Source: Nocardia puris
GTDB taxonomy: Bacteria; Actinomycetota; Actinomycetes; Mycobacteriales; Mycobacteriaceae
Length of the DNA stretch: 64,000 nucleotides
Direction: 5' to 3'
Assembly: GCF_003315035.1 (NCBI RefSeq)
Contig: NZ_QNRE01000016.1
Span: forward strand, 116,618 to 180,617
Shown piece after piece: positions 15,800 to 25,077 of this stretch. The stretch's first letter is position 1, and the number at the start of each line of letters is the position of its first letter. The notes beneath the pieces were generated by a model. That model was not told the DNA's origin. It saw only the letters and a program-made list of their open reading frames with translations, and did not search any database. Both the position numbers and the translations under genes were made by a program.

Positions 15800-17136
15800 A
15801 TCCTCGCTCCACCCTGGCCGCCGGTGGCCGCGCGCGCTCCGGACATCGCTACCGCGACGACGACGAGCCGTTCGCCCACGCCGAGCCGAACAGACGCTCG
15901 TTCCCGTCGTCCAACCATCGCTACGGCACTGCCGCGCCCGCCGGATACGCGGGCACGCACCGCGACGCCGAGGCCCCGGCCGCCGCCTGGCAGGCCGACG
16001 CCGAATGGAACCGCCAGGACTCGTGGTCCGACGGCGGCGCCTGGAACACCGCGCGGAACTCCTGGACCCCCGACGCCGACGAGGCGTGGACGCCCGCCCC
16101 CGCGTCCGAGGGACGCTGGTCCCCCGACGCCGACAACGCGTGGACGCCCGCCGAGGACGACGCCTGGCAGCACGGCCGTGACGAATCCGGCCGCGACTGG
16201 TCCGCGCCACAGGGCGAATGGACTCCCGAATCTCAGGGCAGCTGGGCCCCCGAGTCCCAGGGCGAATGGGCCCCGGACGCGCAGGGCGAATGGGCCCCCG
16301 AGGCCGAGCGCGAATGGGACTCCGACAGCGCGTGGACCGAGGCCGGCGACGAGCGCCCGACCCCCACCGTCATTCCCGCACGCACCTCGCGCCGCCGCGG
16401 TGGCGCGCACCGGGTGCCCGCTCCGCCGACCGCGCTGAAGGGCCGCGCCGCGGTCGTCGCCGTCGCCGCGGGCGCGGTGGTCGCCGCCGGACAAGCCGCC
16501 AGCGCCTCCACCGACGAGCCGTCGCACACCATCGACTACGAGGCCGCGGGGCAGGTCCACGAGATCGCCGCGCAGTCGATCAGCCTGGCCGACCCGGCCG
16601 CCGCCGCCTCCCCCGACTCGCCGCAGATGCTCAACGTCACGGCCCCGTCCAATCTCGGTGAGTTCAACGAGATCCTGGAGAAGGGCCGCAAGTACGCCGA
16701 GGAGCTGGCCGCCGCCGAGGCCGCCAAGCTGCGCCCGCTGTTCGCCAGGTTCGCCGCGGGCAACTTCACCTCCGGTTTCGGCGCGCGCTGGGGTGTGCAG
16801 CACCTCGGCATCGACGTCGCGGGCCCCATCGGCACCCCGATCTACGCCGTCGCCGACGGCACCGTCATCGAGGCGGGCCCGGCGGCCGGCTTCGGAATGT
16901 GGGTGCGGATCCTGCACGACGACGGCACCGTCACCATCTACGGCCACATCGACACCGCCACGGTGTCGCAGGGCGAGCGGGTGCTGGCCGGCGACCAGAT
17001 CGCCACCATGGGCAACCGCGGCTTCTCCACCGGCCCGCACGTGCACTTCGAGGTCTGGCTCAACGGCGTCGACAAGGTCGACCCGGTGCCGTGGCTGGCC
17101 ACCCGCGGCATCAGCCTCGGCCAGATGCGCGACTGA
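15796..17136 (+). CDS. membrane-anchored M23 (LytM) family metallopeptidase with Trp-rich repeats
   Basis: About 446 residues from ATG 15796; the start is uncertain (ATG 15652 is also in frame). The N-terminal 200 residues are acidic and rich in W-x-P-(D/E), with an 8-residue period visible in GEWTPESQ, GSWAPESQ, GEWAPDAQ, GEWAPEAE. A basic patch (RTSRRRGG) precedes a hydrophobic segment (RAAVVAVAAGAVVAAGQAA, about 218-236), giving an N-in topology. The C-terminal LytM domain (about 325-440) has the zinc ligands HLGID and HVHFE, so it should cut peptidoglycan cross-bridges outside the membrane. Position beside sucC matches Rv0950c of M. tuberculosis. Confidence 0.9.
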   Translation: MNPRSTLAAGGRARSGHRYRDDDEPFAHAEPNRRSFPSSNHRYGTAAPAGYAGTHRDAEAPAAAWQADAEWNRQDSWSDGGAWNTARNSWTPDADEAWTPAPASEGRWSPDADNAWTPAEDDAWQHGRDESGRDWSAPQGEWTPESQGSWAPESQGEWAPDAQGEWAPEAEREWDSDSAWTEAGDERPTPTVIPARTSRRRGGAHRVPAPPTALKGRAAVVAVAAGAVVAAGQAASASTDEPSHTIDYEAAGQVHEIAAQSISLADPAAAASPDSPQMLNVTAPSNLGEFNEILEKGRKYAEELAAAEAAKLRPLFARFAAGNFTSGFGARWGVQHLGIDVAGPIGTPIYAVADGTVIEAGPAAGFGMWVRILHDDGTVTIYGHIDTATVSQGERVLAGDQIATMGNRGFSTGPHVHFEVWLNGVDKVDPVPWLATRGISLGQMRD

Positions 17137-17803
17137 ATCCACGCGATCACTCGGCCTCAGGTCACCGGTCGGGCGCCGTGTTCGGTTATGCACCGGGGTG
17201 CGGACGGCCGTGCCCGGCTCGATCCACCGGGTGGGCGGCCGCGCATCCTCGCCGAATGTCGCGCCCTGGAATCCGCCCACCGCGGTCGCGGACTGCCGAC
17301 CGGTCCGGTGTACAGCTCATCGGCTCCCACCCCGTCGCGGAGTCCCCTGTTCGGCACAGGCGGCCGTGATCAACAACGTGCATAGCGCACAGCGTCAGGT
17401 CGGCACAGCGGGAAGCGGCCGCCCGTCGCGACGAGAGGCGTTTCGCCGCTGGTGACGATTACGACGTCGCACCAGCCGACCAGTAGCCGTGGACCCTTTC
17501 CGCGCTACGTCGTGGCCATCGGTGGCACCATCGGACCGACGATGCGGCATCGTGGTCGGTACCCGTGCGGGTGCTGATCGACGCGGTGGACAGCCTTGCG
17601 CGTTGCGATGTTCGGCCAGAGAAGAGGCCACCACGCGCGCAGCACGTGAACGTGGTCGGCCCCCGCGTCGGATCGCCCGCACGCTCGATCCGGTGTGCTG
17701 ATCTGCGCCCGGCACGTGCGCCTGGTCCCCGGTGTGACCACGCGCACCCGCGTGAGGAACGGCACGCTTCCCGTGCTCGGATTCGCGCATTAGCGTCGCC
17801 GAT
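17137..17803. other. 667-bp intergenic region
   Basis: No supportable gene, repeat or RNA was seen. Open frames here on both strands lack ribosome sites and have the Arg/Pro/Ala-rich composition of GC-rich shadow frames. It must contain the promoter of the gene at 17804. Confidence 0.6.
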
Positions 17804-19186
17804 ATGGCCGGTACAACGACGTACACCCAATTCCTCGCGCTGCCACCGGAAATCGTCTGGCGGGTGGTGGGCGATCCCGCGCGATGGCCGGAATGGAATC
17901 CCGCCGTCGCTTCCGTGCGCCTGCGCGGCCCGCTCGCGGTCGGCGCGGAAGGCGACTATCTGCCGCGCGGGCGGTTCGTCGGCGCGCTGCACGGGCGCAC
18001 CGCGCCGCCCTTCACGATCGCCGCCCTCACCCCCGAGCGCGAACTCACCCTCGAACAGCCCGAACCCGCCGGTCGCATGCGCCTCACCTGGCGGATCGAG
18101 CCCGTCGACGGCGGCACCCAGCTCACCCAGGAGCTGAGCTTCACCGGGCCGTCCGCGCCCGCCGCCCGCGCCATCGTGGCGCGGCTGCTCGAACACGAAC
18201 CCCGCGTCTGCTTCGCCCGCTTGGCGCTGCTCGCCGGCATCGCGCCCGCCGCGGGAGCGCTCACCACCGTCATAGCGGGCGGCAGCGGTGCGCTGGGCCG
18301 CCAACTCGCCGCCGACCTGGTCTGCCGTGGGCAGCGGGTGGTGATCCTGACCCGTCGGCGCGATCCGGGCCTGCCGTTCGACCAGGCCGAATGGGACGGC
18401 CTCACCGTCGGGAAATGGGTTGCCGCCCTGGAGAATCCGGGCCCCACCGCGATCGTGAATCTGGCGGGCAAGCTGGTGGACTGCCGCCCGACCGAGCGCA
18501 ATATCGCCGAATTGCGCCGCAGCCGTGTGGATCCCACACGTGCCCTGGTCGCGGCCGCCGCGTCGCTGCCCGCGCCGGTGGACCGGTGGATCCAGGCGAG
18601 CACCACCGCGATCTGGTCGGACGCGGGCGAAACCCGGTGCACCGAAACGACTCCGCTGCCCACCGGGCTGCCGCAGATGACCGGTGTGGCCGAGCCGTGG
18701 GAGCGCGCCGTCGAGGGCGCGAACACCGATCACCTCACGATCCTGCGCACGTCCATCGTGCTGGACCCGCACGCGCCCGCGCTGCGGCGGCTGTGCCAGC
18801 TCACCAAGGCCGGGCTGGGCGGCCGCGTGGGGCCCGGCGACCAGTGGTTCAGCTGGATTCACGTCGAGGACTGGCTCGCCGTCGTCCGCGCCGCCCTCGG
18901 CCTGGACCCGGCGCTGACCCTCCCGAGCGGAATCCTGGTGGCCGCCACCGATTTCCCGGTCCGCAACCGCGACCTGATGGCCGCCCTGCGCCGCCACCTC
19001 CACCGCCCACCGGCACCCCCGACCCCCGCACTCCTCCTGGCCCTCGGCGCCGTCCTCCTCCGCAGCGACCCGGCCCTCGGCCTCACCGGCCGCCACGCCA
19101 CCTCCACGGTCCTGCGCGAAGCCGGCTTCGAATTCCGCTACCCAGATTTGGATTCGGCCCTCACCGACCTACTCCCCCACCGCTGA
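17804..19186 (+). CDS. SRPBCC domain fused to TIGR01777 epimerase
   Basis: A 460-residue fusion. Residues 1-145 form a polyketide-cyclase/SRPBCC-like lipid- or ligand-binding domain (TYTQFLALPPEIVWRVVGDPARWPEWNP). Residues 155-460 form an NAD(P)-binding epimerase with GGSGALG (about 161-167), NLAGKLVDCRPTERN, a WSDAGET region in the YGD position and a C-terminal DUF1731-like part (ATSTVLREAGFEFRYPDLDSAL). Fusions of this kind are known in the family. The stand-alone relative is at 6800-7687. The substrate is unknown. The 3' quarter is very rich in CC-ending Pro/Leu codons. Confidence 0.88.
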   Translation: MAGTTTYTQFLALPPEIVWRVVGDPARWPEWNPAVASVRLRGPLAVGAEGDYLPRGRFVGALHGRTAPPFTIAALTPERELTLEQPEPAGRMRLTWRIEPVDGGTQLTQELSFTGPSAPAARAIVARLLEHEPRVCFARLALLAGIAPAAGALTTVIAGGSGALGRQLAADLVCRGQRVVILTRRRDPGLPFDQAEWDGLTVGKWVAALENPGPTAIVNLAGKLVDCRPTERNIAELRRSRVDPTRALVAAAASLPAPVDRWIQASTTAIWSDAGETRCTETTPLPTGLPQMTGVAEPWERAVEGANTDHLTILRTSIVLDPHAPALRRLCQLTKAGLGGRVGPGDQWFSWIHVEDWLAVVRAALGLDPALTLPSGILVAATDFPVRNRDLMAALRRHLHRPPAPPTPALLLALGAVLLRSDPALGLTGRHATSTVLREAGFEFRYPDLDSALTDLLPHR

Positions 19187-19670
19187 CGGCGCCACGGCAC
19201 AACAAGCTCGGCCGCAGACCCCGGACGATTCCGAGCGGAGACACGGACAGCGCCGCCGATCGCTCTCCGGCGCACGGAGACGCGCCAACGCGCGGCCCCA
19301 ACGCAACCACTCCATTCACCCCGCCCGACAACATCTTCCGAGCGAAGCGAGAACAGAACTACAGTTCGCAGCCGTCCCCAATCGCGGCCGGCCATCGAGA
19401 CCTTGCCCGAACCGACCCACGTAGCTGGACCGAGCACCGTAGCGAGGCGAACCGGGCCTCGGGATCGGTGGCAGCGAGTCGTAGCGCGCCAGCAGCGGTC
19501 CGGACTCCGGGCCGGGCAGTGCGCCGAGATACCCGGGCCTCCTCGCGGCGATCCAGCGCGGCGAAGTTCGGCTCACCGCGGACCTCAGCGCACGACGGCG
19601 CCAGGCCGCGCCCGCGACATCAATGCACAGCAGCGCGCCACTATGGCTCGGCCAGCGACAGCCCCACCCC
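19187..19670. other. 484-bp intergenic region
   Basis: It lies between two convergent genes. No gene, repeat or clear hairpin was recognised; short open frames here are not protein-like. Confidence 0.6.
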
Positions 19671-20096
19671 TCACGGCGCGGCGGCGACCGCCAGCCCGAT
19701 CAGCGCCACCACTTTCCCCACTTCCAACCCGATGTACCAGAAGTGGGCGTGGGAGCGGGGTAGGTCTTCGCCGGCCAGGACGCGGTCGGAGCGGCGGGTG
19801 AGGACCGGGCGGACGAGCAGGATCTGGGCGGCGAGGAGGCCCACGGCCACCAGCAACCACACCCAGGTGGCAGCGGGGAGGCCGAGGATCAGGCCGGCGG
19901 CGACGAGCACCACGGCGAGCACGACCTCGACGGTGTTCAGCGCGCGGAACACCAGGCGGCCGATGCCGAGGCCGAGCGGCAGGGTGATTCCCGGCGCGCG
20001 GAACTTCAGCGGCGCCTCCAGGAACGAGATGGCCAGGACCATGCCGAGCCACACCATGGGGAGGAACCACACGAGATGCTGAGCGAGCCTGTCCAC
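19671..20096 (-). CDS. small integral membrane protein, unknown function
   Basis: A 141-residue protein with four predicted membrane helices (about residues 7-25, 48-68, 76-94 and 120-140). A conserved-looking FLEAPLKFRAPG stretch follows helix 1, and HAHFWYIGLEVGK precedes helix 4. Charged and polar residues inside the membrane pattern (E27, H117) may form a site. It lies 55 bp downstream of pcrA on the same strand, so it may be cotranscribed. I do not recognise a characterised family. Confidence 0.8.
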   Translation of the reverse strand: MDRLAQHLVWFLPMVWLGMVLAISFLEAPLKFRAPGITLPLGLGIGRLVFRALNTVEVVLAVVLVAAGLILGLPAATWVWLLVAVGLLAAQILLVRPVLTRRSDRVLAGEDLPRSHAHFWYIGLEVGKVVALIGLAVAAAP

Positions 20097-20151
20097 GCGC
20101 TGGACGCTACCGCCTGCCCACGGTGTGCGGCAGGGACCTACGGCCCTTGCG

Positions 20152-22725
20152 TCAGAGCTTGACCAAGGTCCGGCTGTACTGCGGAATCAGCCGGATCTTG
20201 CCCGCCGTGCCGAAGTCGATGGTGACCGTGGCCAGCGGGCCGAACCCGTCGGCGGAGATCACCCGGCCCAGGCCGTACTTGTCGTCGCTCACCCTGTCGC
20301 CCACTGCCAGCACCAGATCGGTGTTATTGCGCTTGGCCCCGCCCGGCGCGGGGCGGCGCGGGCCGCGATCGCGCACACCGGGCCGCTGCTCGGCCCAGCC
20401 GTCGCCGCGCGTCCAGTCGCGCTCCAGCCCGTCGTCCTCGCCGCGGCGGCGGATGCCGCGCGTGGCGGGCGAGGGTTCCAGCCTGCGCCAGTCCATCAGG
20501 TGCCCGGGAATCTCCTGCAGGAACCGGGATTCGGGATTCGACACCGGCTGCCCCCACCCGGACCGCACCACCGCGCGCGTCAGGTAGAGCCGCTGCCTGG
20601 CCCGGGTGATGCCCACGTAGGCCAGGCGCCGCTCCTCCGCCAGTTCGGTGGGGTCGCCCAGCGCCCGCATGTGCGGGAACTGCCCGTCCTCCCAGCCGGT
20701 CACGAACACCACGGGGAATTCGAGGCCCTTCGCGGTGTGCAGCGTCATCATCGTGACCACGCCCGACCCCTCGTCCGGGATCTGGTCGGTGTCGGCCACC
20801 AGCGACACCCGCTCCAGGAACGCGGCCAGCGAACCGGGCTCCGGCTCGCCGTCGGCGAGTTCGGGCAGGATGCCCTCCTCCCGCGCGGCGACCGCGTTGT
20901 TGTACGCCTCGGAGCTGAATTCCCGTGCGACGCTGACCAATTCGTTGAGGTTGTCGAGCCGCGCGCCGTCTTGAGGGTCGTCGGAGCCCTCCAGTTCGGC
21001 GCGGTAGCCGGTGCGGTCGAGCACGGCCTCCACCACGTTGCCCACATCGGGGAAGTCGGTGTCGGCGCGCTCGCCCGCCGCCCTGATCTCCTCCAGCAGG
21101 TCGAGGAAGCCGGCGATGGCCCGCTGCGCGCGGGTGTTGAGCAGCGCCACCTTCCCGTCGGCGGCGTCGCGCAGCGCGGCGGCGAACCCGATCTCGCGCT
21201 GTTCGGCGTGCACCGCGACGCACGCCTCGGCGCGGTCGCCGATACCGCGGCGCGGGGTGTTGAGGATGCGGCGCAGGCTCACCGCGTCGTCGGGGTTCTC
21301 CAGCACGCGCAGGTAGGCGACGATGTCGCGCACCTCCTTGCGCTCGTAGAACCGCACGCCGCCGACCACCTTGTAGGGCAGCCCCATGCGGATGAAGATC
21401 TCCTCCAGCGCGCGGGAGTTGTTGTTCGTCCGGTAGAACACCGCGACATCGCCGTAGTTGGCGTCGCCGGTGTCGACCAGCCGGTCGATCTCGCGCGCCA
21501 CGAACGAGGCCTCGTCGTGCTCGTTGTCGGCCACGTACCCGACGATCAGATCGCCGTCGCCGGAGTCGGTCCACAGCCGCTTCTCGCGCCTGCCCTCGTT
21601 GCGGGAGATGACCGCGTTGGCGGCGGAGAGGATGTGCTGGGTGGAGCGGTAGTTCTGTTCGAGCAGGATGGTCTCCGCGTCGGGGAAATCGCGCTCGAAC
21701 TCCTCGATATTGCGGATGGTCGCGCCGCGGAAGGCGTAGATGGACTGGTCGGCGTCGCCCACCACGCACAGTTCGCTCGGCGGCACGCGGGGCGCGTCGG
21801 CGGGGGCGTCTTCATCCTCGCCCAGGGCGGCGGCCGCGCCCGCGTCGGCGTCGTCGGCACCGGAGGCGTCGGCGTCGGGACGGGCGGTGTGATGGCCGAC
21901 CAGTTCGCGCACCAGGACGTACTGCGCGTGGTTGGTGTCCTGGTACTCGTCGACCAGCACGTGCCGGAACCGGCGCCGGTAGTACTCGGCGACCTGCGGG
22001 TGGTTCTGCAGCAGCGCGACGGTCTCGCCGATCAGGTCGTCGAAATCGAGCGCGTTCGCGGCGCGCAACCGGCGCTGATATTCGGCGTAGACCCGGGCCA
22101 CCAGGGCGGGCAGTTCGGATTCGTCGGATTCCGCGTCGGCGGCCGCCTGTTCCGGACCGATCAGTTCGTTCTTCAGATTCGAGAGGGCCGTCGCCAGCAG
22201 CCGCGCCGAGTATTTCTTGGTGTCGATGTCGAAGTCGCGGCTGATCATGGTGAGCAGCCTGCGCGAATCGTCGGCGTCGTAGATGGAGAAATTGGAATTC
22301 ATTCCCGGCAGCAGCGCCGCCTGCATGCGCAGGATGCGCACGCAGCTGGAATGGAACGTGGACACCCACATGGTGTTCGCGCGTGGCCCGACCAGGCCGA
22401 TGACGCGTTCGCGCATCTCGGCGGCGGCCTTGTTGGTGAACGTGATGGCCAGGATCTGACCGGGCGTGACGCCGCGGGCGGCCAGCAGGTAGGCGATGCG
22501 GCGGGTGAGCACGGCGGTCTTGCCCGAGCCCGCGCCCGCGACGATCAACAGCGGCGAGCCGGTGTGGATCACCGCGGCCCGCTGCTGGGGGTTGAGCCCG
22601 TCGAGCAGGCGCTCGGCCTCGCCGGTCTGCTCGCGGTCCCGCTCGGCGCGGCGCGCGGCCTCGTCGGCGCGGCGCTGAGCGCGCGCGGCCAGGGATTGCG
22701 TCTGGGGAGCCACCGTGATGTCCAT
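20152..22725 (-). CDS. pcrA: ATP-dependent DNA helicase PcrA/UvrD1
   Basis: An 857-residue superfamily 1A 3'-5' helicase for nucleotide-excision and replication-associated repair. The Q motif LNPQQRAAV is at residues 44-52, Walker A GAGSGKT at 64-70, motif Ia ITFTNKAAAEMRER, Walker B VDEYQDTN near 252-259, and motif III in VVGDADQSIYAFRGA. The extended N-terminal 40 residues and a C-terminal tail (about 760-857, with a KYGLGRVIS Tudor-like module) are typical of actinobacterial UvrD1, where the tail contacts Ku or RNA polymerase. Position next to chorismate mutase matches M. tuberculosis Rv0949. Confidence 0.97.
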   Translation of the reverse strand: MDITVAPQTQSLAARAQRRADEAARRAERDREQTGEAERLLDGLNPQQRAAVIHTGSPLLIVAGAGSGKTAVLTRRIAYLLAARGVTPGQILAITFTNKAAAEMRERVIGLVGPRANTMWVSTFHSSCVRILRMQAALLPGMNSNFSIYDADDSRRLLTMISRDFDIDTKKYSARLLATALSNLKNELIGPEQAAADAESDESELPALVARVYAEYQRRLRAANALDFDDLIGETVALLQNHPQVAEYYRRRFRHVLVDEYQDTNHAQYVLVRELVGHHTARPDADASGADDADAGAAAALGEDEDAPADAPRVPPSELCVVGDADQSIYAFRGATIRNIEEFERDFPDAETILLEQNYRSTQHILSAANAVISRNEGRREKRLWTDSGDGDLIVGYVADNEHDEASFVAREIDRLVDTGDANYGDVAVFYRTNNNSRALEEIFIRMGLPYKVVGGVRFYERKEVRDIVAYLRVLENPDDAVSLRRILNTPRRGIGDRAEACVAVHAEQREIGFAAALRDAADGKVALLNTRAQRAIAGFLDLLEEIRAAGERADTDFPDVGNVVEAVLDRTGYRAELEGSDDPQDGARLDNLNELVSVAREFSSEAYNNAVAAREEGILPELADGEPEPGSLAAFLERVSLVADTDQIPDEGSGVVTMMTLHTAKGLEFPVVFVTGWEDGQFPHMRALGDPTELAEERRLAYVGITRARQRLYLTRAVVRSGWGQPVSNPESRFLQEIPGHLMDWRRLEPSPATRGIRRRGEDDGLERDWTRGDGWAEQRPGVRDRGPRRPAPGGAKRNNTDLVLAVGDRVSDDKYGLGRVISADGFGPLATVTIDFGTAGKIRLIPQYSRTLVKL

Positions 22726-23097
22726 TGCCCATCCACGCTACCGGCGGGCACCGACACACCTGAAGCCCCCGGTCAGGTGCGGCCCGCCGGCTACCTTCCA
22801 GTGAACACCCGGAAGCGGTTCGGCGCCGCGAATCCGCCCGACCCGTTCTCAGCAGATTCACAAAAACTCGTGTTTTGCTTCGGTTGGCACGCGTGGCAGA
22901 CTGGCCACATGATCAGCGTTGCCGCGACACGATCGCTCCGGTTACCAACCGGATATCGGTATCGCGGATTCCGTAGCTGACCGCACGCTGCTGGGGGGAC
23001 TATGGATTGCCCACCAGGTCTGTTTCACGGTGAAAGAACCGGACGGTAACGCGTGACGCGTGACAACCGATCCACGTTCTGACACGAGGAGATGAAT
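22726..23097. other. 372-bp divergent region between pcrA and the chorismate mutase gene
   Basis: This region contains both promoters. An AT-rich stretch lies at about 22855-22880. A 13-bp palindrome TTTCAC-G-GTGAAA sits at 23023-23035, and a direct repeat ACGCGTGACGCGTGAC at about 23049-23064. No gene was seen. Confidence 0.5.
23023..23035. promoter_or_regulatory. 13-bp perfect palindrome upstream of the chorismate mutase gene
   Basis: TTTCAC-G-GTGAAA, 62 bp before the chorismate mutase ATG. It could be an operator; no regulator is nearby and no evidence links it to one. Confidence 0.3.
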
Positions 23098-23391
23098 ATG
23101 AGCACCCCTGCCACGACTACCGGGTCCGACGCGGCATTGCCGCAGACCGAAGCGGAGATCGACAAGCTCCGCAAGGAGATCGATCGGCTCGATGCCGAGA
23201 TCCTGGCCGCCATCAAGCGCCGGACCGAGATCTCCCGGTTGATCGGCCGGACCCGGATGGCGTCGGGCGGGCCGCGGCTGGTGCACAGCCGCGAGATGAA
23301 GGTGCTGGAGCGCTTCAGCGAGCTCGGCCAGGAGGGTCACACCCTCGCCATGCTGCTGTTGCGCTTGGGGCGCGGTCGCCTCGGCCACTGA
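23098..23391 (+). CDS. chorismate mutase (AroQ type, intracellular)
   Basis: A 97-residue all-helical AroQ-fold enzyme that converts chorismate to prephenate for Phe/Tyr synthesis. The conserved helix 1 reads KLRKEIDRLDAEILAAIKRRTEIS, with the active-site Arg in the loop (GRTRMASGGPRLVHSREMKVLERF), as in the delta-subclass enzyme Rv0948c. ATG 23098 is preferred to ATG 23092 because GAGGAG ends 6 nt before it. No signal peptide. The delta subclass usually needs contact with DAHP synthase for full activity. Confidence 0.93.
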   Translation: MSTPATTTGSDAALPQTEAEIDKLRKEIDRLDAEILAAIKRRTEISRLIGRTRMASGGPRLVHSREMKVLERFSELGQEGHTLAMLLLRLGRGRLGH

Positions 23392-23514
23392 CCTCGTGTT
23401 CCCAGCCGGCGCACGGCTGAACGAACCTCGCGGTGGCCGAGAGTCCACCGCCTCCCACAGGCCGCCCCGGGTGAAGTCCCCCGGGGCGGTCCTTCCATTT
23501 CGCGCGCGCCCCGC

Positions 23515-24960
23515 TCAGGTCAGCGCGATGTACTTGGTCGAGAGGTATTCCTCGATGCCCTCGATGCCGCCCTCGCGGCCGAAGCCCGAGGCCTTGACCC
23601 CGCCGAACGGCGCGGCCGGGTCGGAGATCACCCCGCGATTCACGCCGACCATGCCCGTCTCCAGTCCCTCGGCCACCCGCAGCGCCCGGTCCAGATCGCG
23701 CGTGTAAACGTAGGCGACCAGGCCGAATTCGGTGTCGTTGGCGGCGGCCAGCCCCTGCTCCTCGGTGTCGAATCCGACGATCGGCGCGACCGGGCCGAAT
23801 ACCTCCTCGCGCAGGATCCTGGCCTGCGGCGGCACGTCGGTGAGCAGGGTCGCCGGGTAGAACCAGCCCGGTCCGCCGGGTGCCTTGCCGCCGAGGCGCA
23901 CCTGCGCGCCCGCCGCCACGGCGTCGTCGACGAGTTCGCTCACGGTGGTGAGCTGGTCCTCGTTGATGAGCGGCCCGAGGGTGGTGGACGGGTCGGCGCC
24001 GGGGCCGAGCACCACCGAATCCGCCATGGCCTCGGCCAGTTTCGCGGTGAACTCCTCCCGCACGCCGTTCTGCACGTGGAAACGGTTGGCCGCGGTGCAC
24101 GCCTCGCCGCCGTTGCGCAGCTTGGCCAGCATCGCGCCCTGCACGGCCGCGTCCACGTCGGCGTCGTCGAACACCACGAACGGCGCGTTGCCGCCGAGCT
24201 CCATGGAGGTGCGCAGCAAACCGTGGGCGGACTGCTCCACGAGCTTGCGGCCGACCTCCGTGGAGCCGGTGAAGGTGAGCTTGCGCAGACGCGGATCGGT
24301 GAGCAGCGGCGCGGTGACGGCACTGGACCGTTTGGTGGTGATCACGGAGAGCACGCCGTCGGGCAGTCCGGCCTCCGAGCACAGCTTCGCCAGCAGCAAC
24401 ATCGTGAGCGGCGTTTCCGAGGCCGGTTTCACGATCATGGTGCAGCCCGCCGCCAGCGCGGGACCGATCTTGCGCGTCCCCATGGCGAGCGGGAAGTTCC
24501 ACGGCGTGATGGCCAGACAGGGACCGACCGGCTGCTTGTGCACCATGATCCGCCCGGTCCCCGAGGGCGCGTGCAGGTAGCGCCCGTGTACCCGCACCGC
24601 CTCCTCGCTGAACCAGCGGAAGAACTCGGCGCCGTAGCGCACCTCGTTGCGGCTCTCCGGCAGCGCCTTGCCCATCTCGAGGGTCATCAGCAGCGCGAAC
24701 TCCTCGGCGCGCGCGGTGATGCGCTCGTAGACGGTGCGCAGGATCTCGCCGCGTTCGCGCGCGGGCGTGGCGGCCCACTGCTCCTGCACGGCGACCGCCG
24801 CGTCGAGCGCGCGCACCGCGTCGCCCGGAGCGGCGTCGGCGACGTGGACCAGCACCTCGCCGTCGGCGGGATTGCGCACCGGGAAGGTGGCGCCCCCGTC
24901 CGCCTCGACGGGTCCACCGATCCACAGCTGCGTCGGCACGGATTCGAGTAGTTCACTCAT
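23515..24960 (-). CDS. NAD(P)-dependent succinate-semialdehyde dehydrogenase family protein
   Basis: A 481-residue aldehyde dehydrogenase from ATG 24960 (ATG 24969 is an alternative). The cofactor site TPWNFPLAMGTRKIGPAL, GSTEVG, the general base in MELGGNAPF and the catalytic cysteine in NGGEACTAANRF are all present. It ends FGREGGIEGIEEYLSTKYIAL, a C-terminus typical of the GabD/succinate-semialdehyde group, which oxidises the aldehyde to succinate. It sits between chorismate mutase and pgi and is divergent from pgi; no GABA aminotransferase is close. Confidence 0.9.
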   Translation of the reverse strand: MSELLESVPTQLWIGGPVEADGGATFPVRNPADGEVLVHVADAAPGDAVRALDAAVAVQEQWAATPARERGEILRTVYERITARAEEFALLMTLEMGKALPESRNEVRYGAEFFRWFSEEAVRVHGRYLHAPSGTGRIMVHKQPVGPCLAITPWNFPLAMGTRKIGPALAAGCTMIVKPASETPLTMLLLAKLCSEAGLPDGVLSVITTKRSSAVTAPLLTDPRLRKLTFTGSTEVGRKLVEQSAHGLLRTSMELGGNAPFVVFDDADVDAAVQGAMLAKLRNGGEACTAANRFHVQNGVREEFTAKLAEAMADSVVLGPGADPSTTLGPLINEDQLTTVSELVDDAVAAGAQVRLGGKAPGGPGWFYPATLLTDVPPQARILREEVFGPVAPIVGFDTEEQGLAAANDTEFGLVAYVYTRDLDRALRVAEGLETGMVGVNRGVISDPAAPFGGVKASGFGREGGIEGIEEYLSTKYIALT

Positions 24961-25077
24961 CGACACCATGTCCGCCAGCCTAGGCCGCGCGGGCTCGCGC
25001 GCGGCCGGGAAATCCGGACACCCGAATGCGCGCCCGCACCGTGCGCGCGGCCGCCGGGGTGAGTACCCTCGGCGGAC

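Noticed and set aside
17395..17826. A 143-codon open frame on the minus strand in the intergenic gap
   Set aside because: No ribosome site, Arg/Ala-rich composition, no domain.
20125..22980. A 951-codon open frame on the plus strand across pcrA
   Set aside because: It is antisense to a clearly real helicase, is Arg/Ala/Gly/His-rich, and lacks any domain or ribosome site; a GC-rich shadow.
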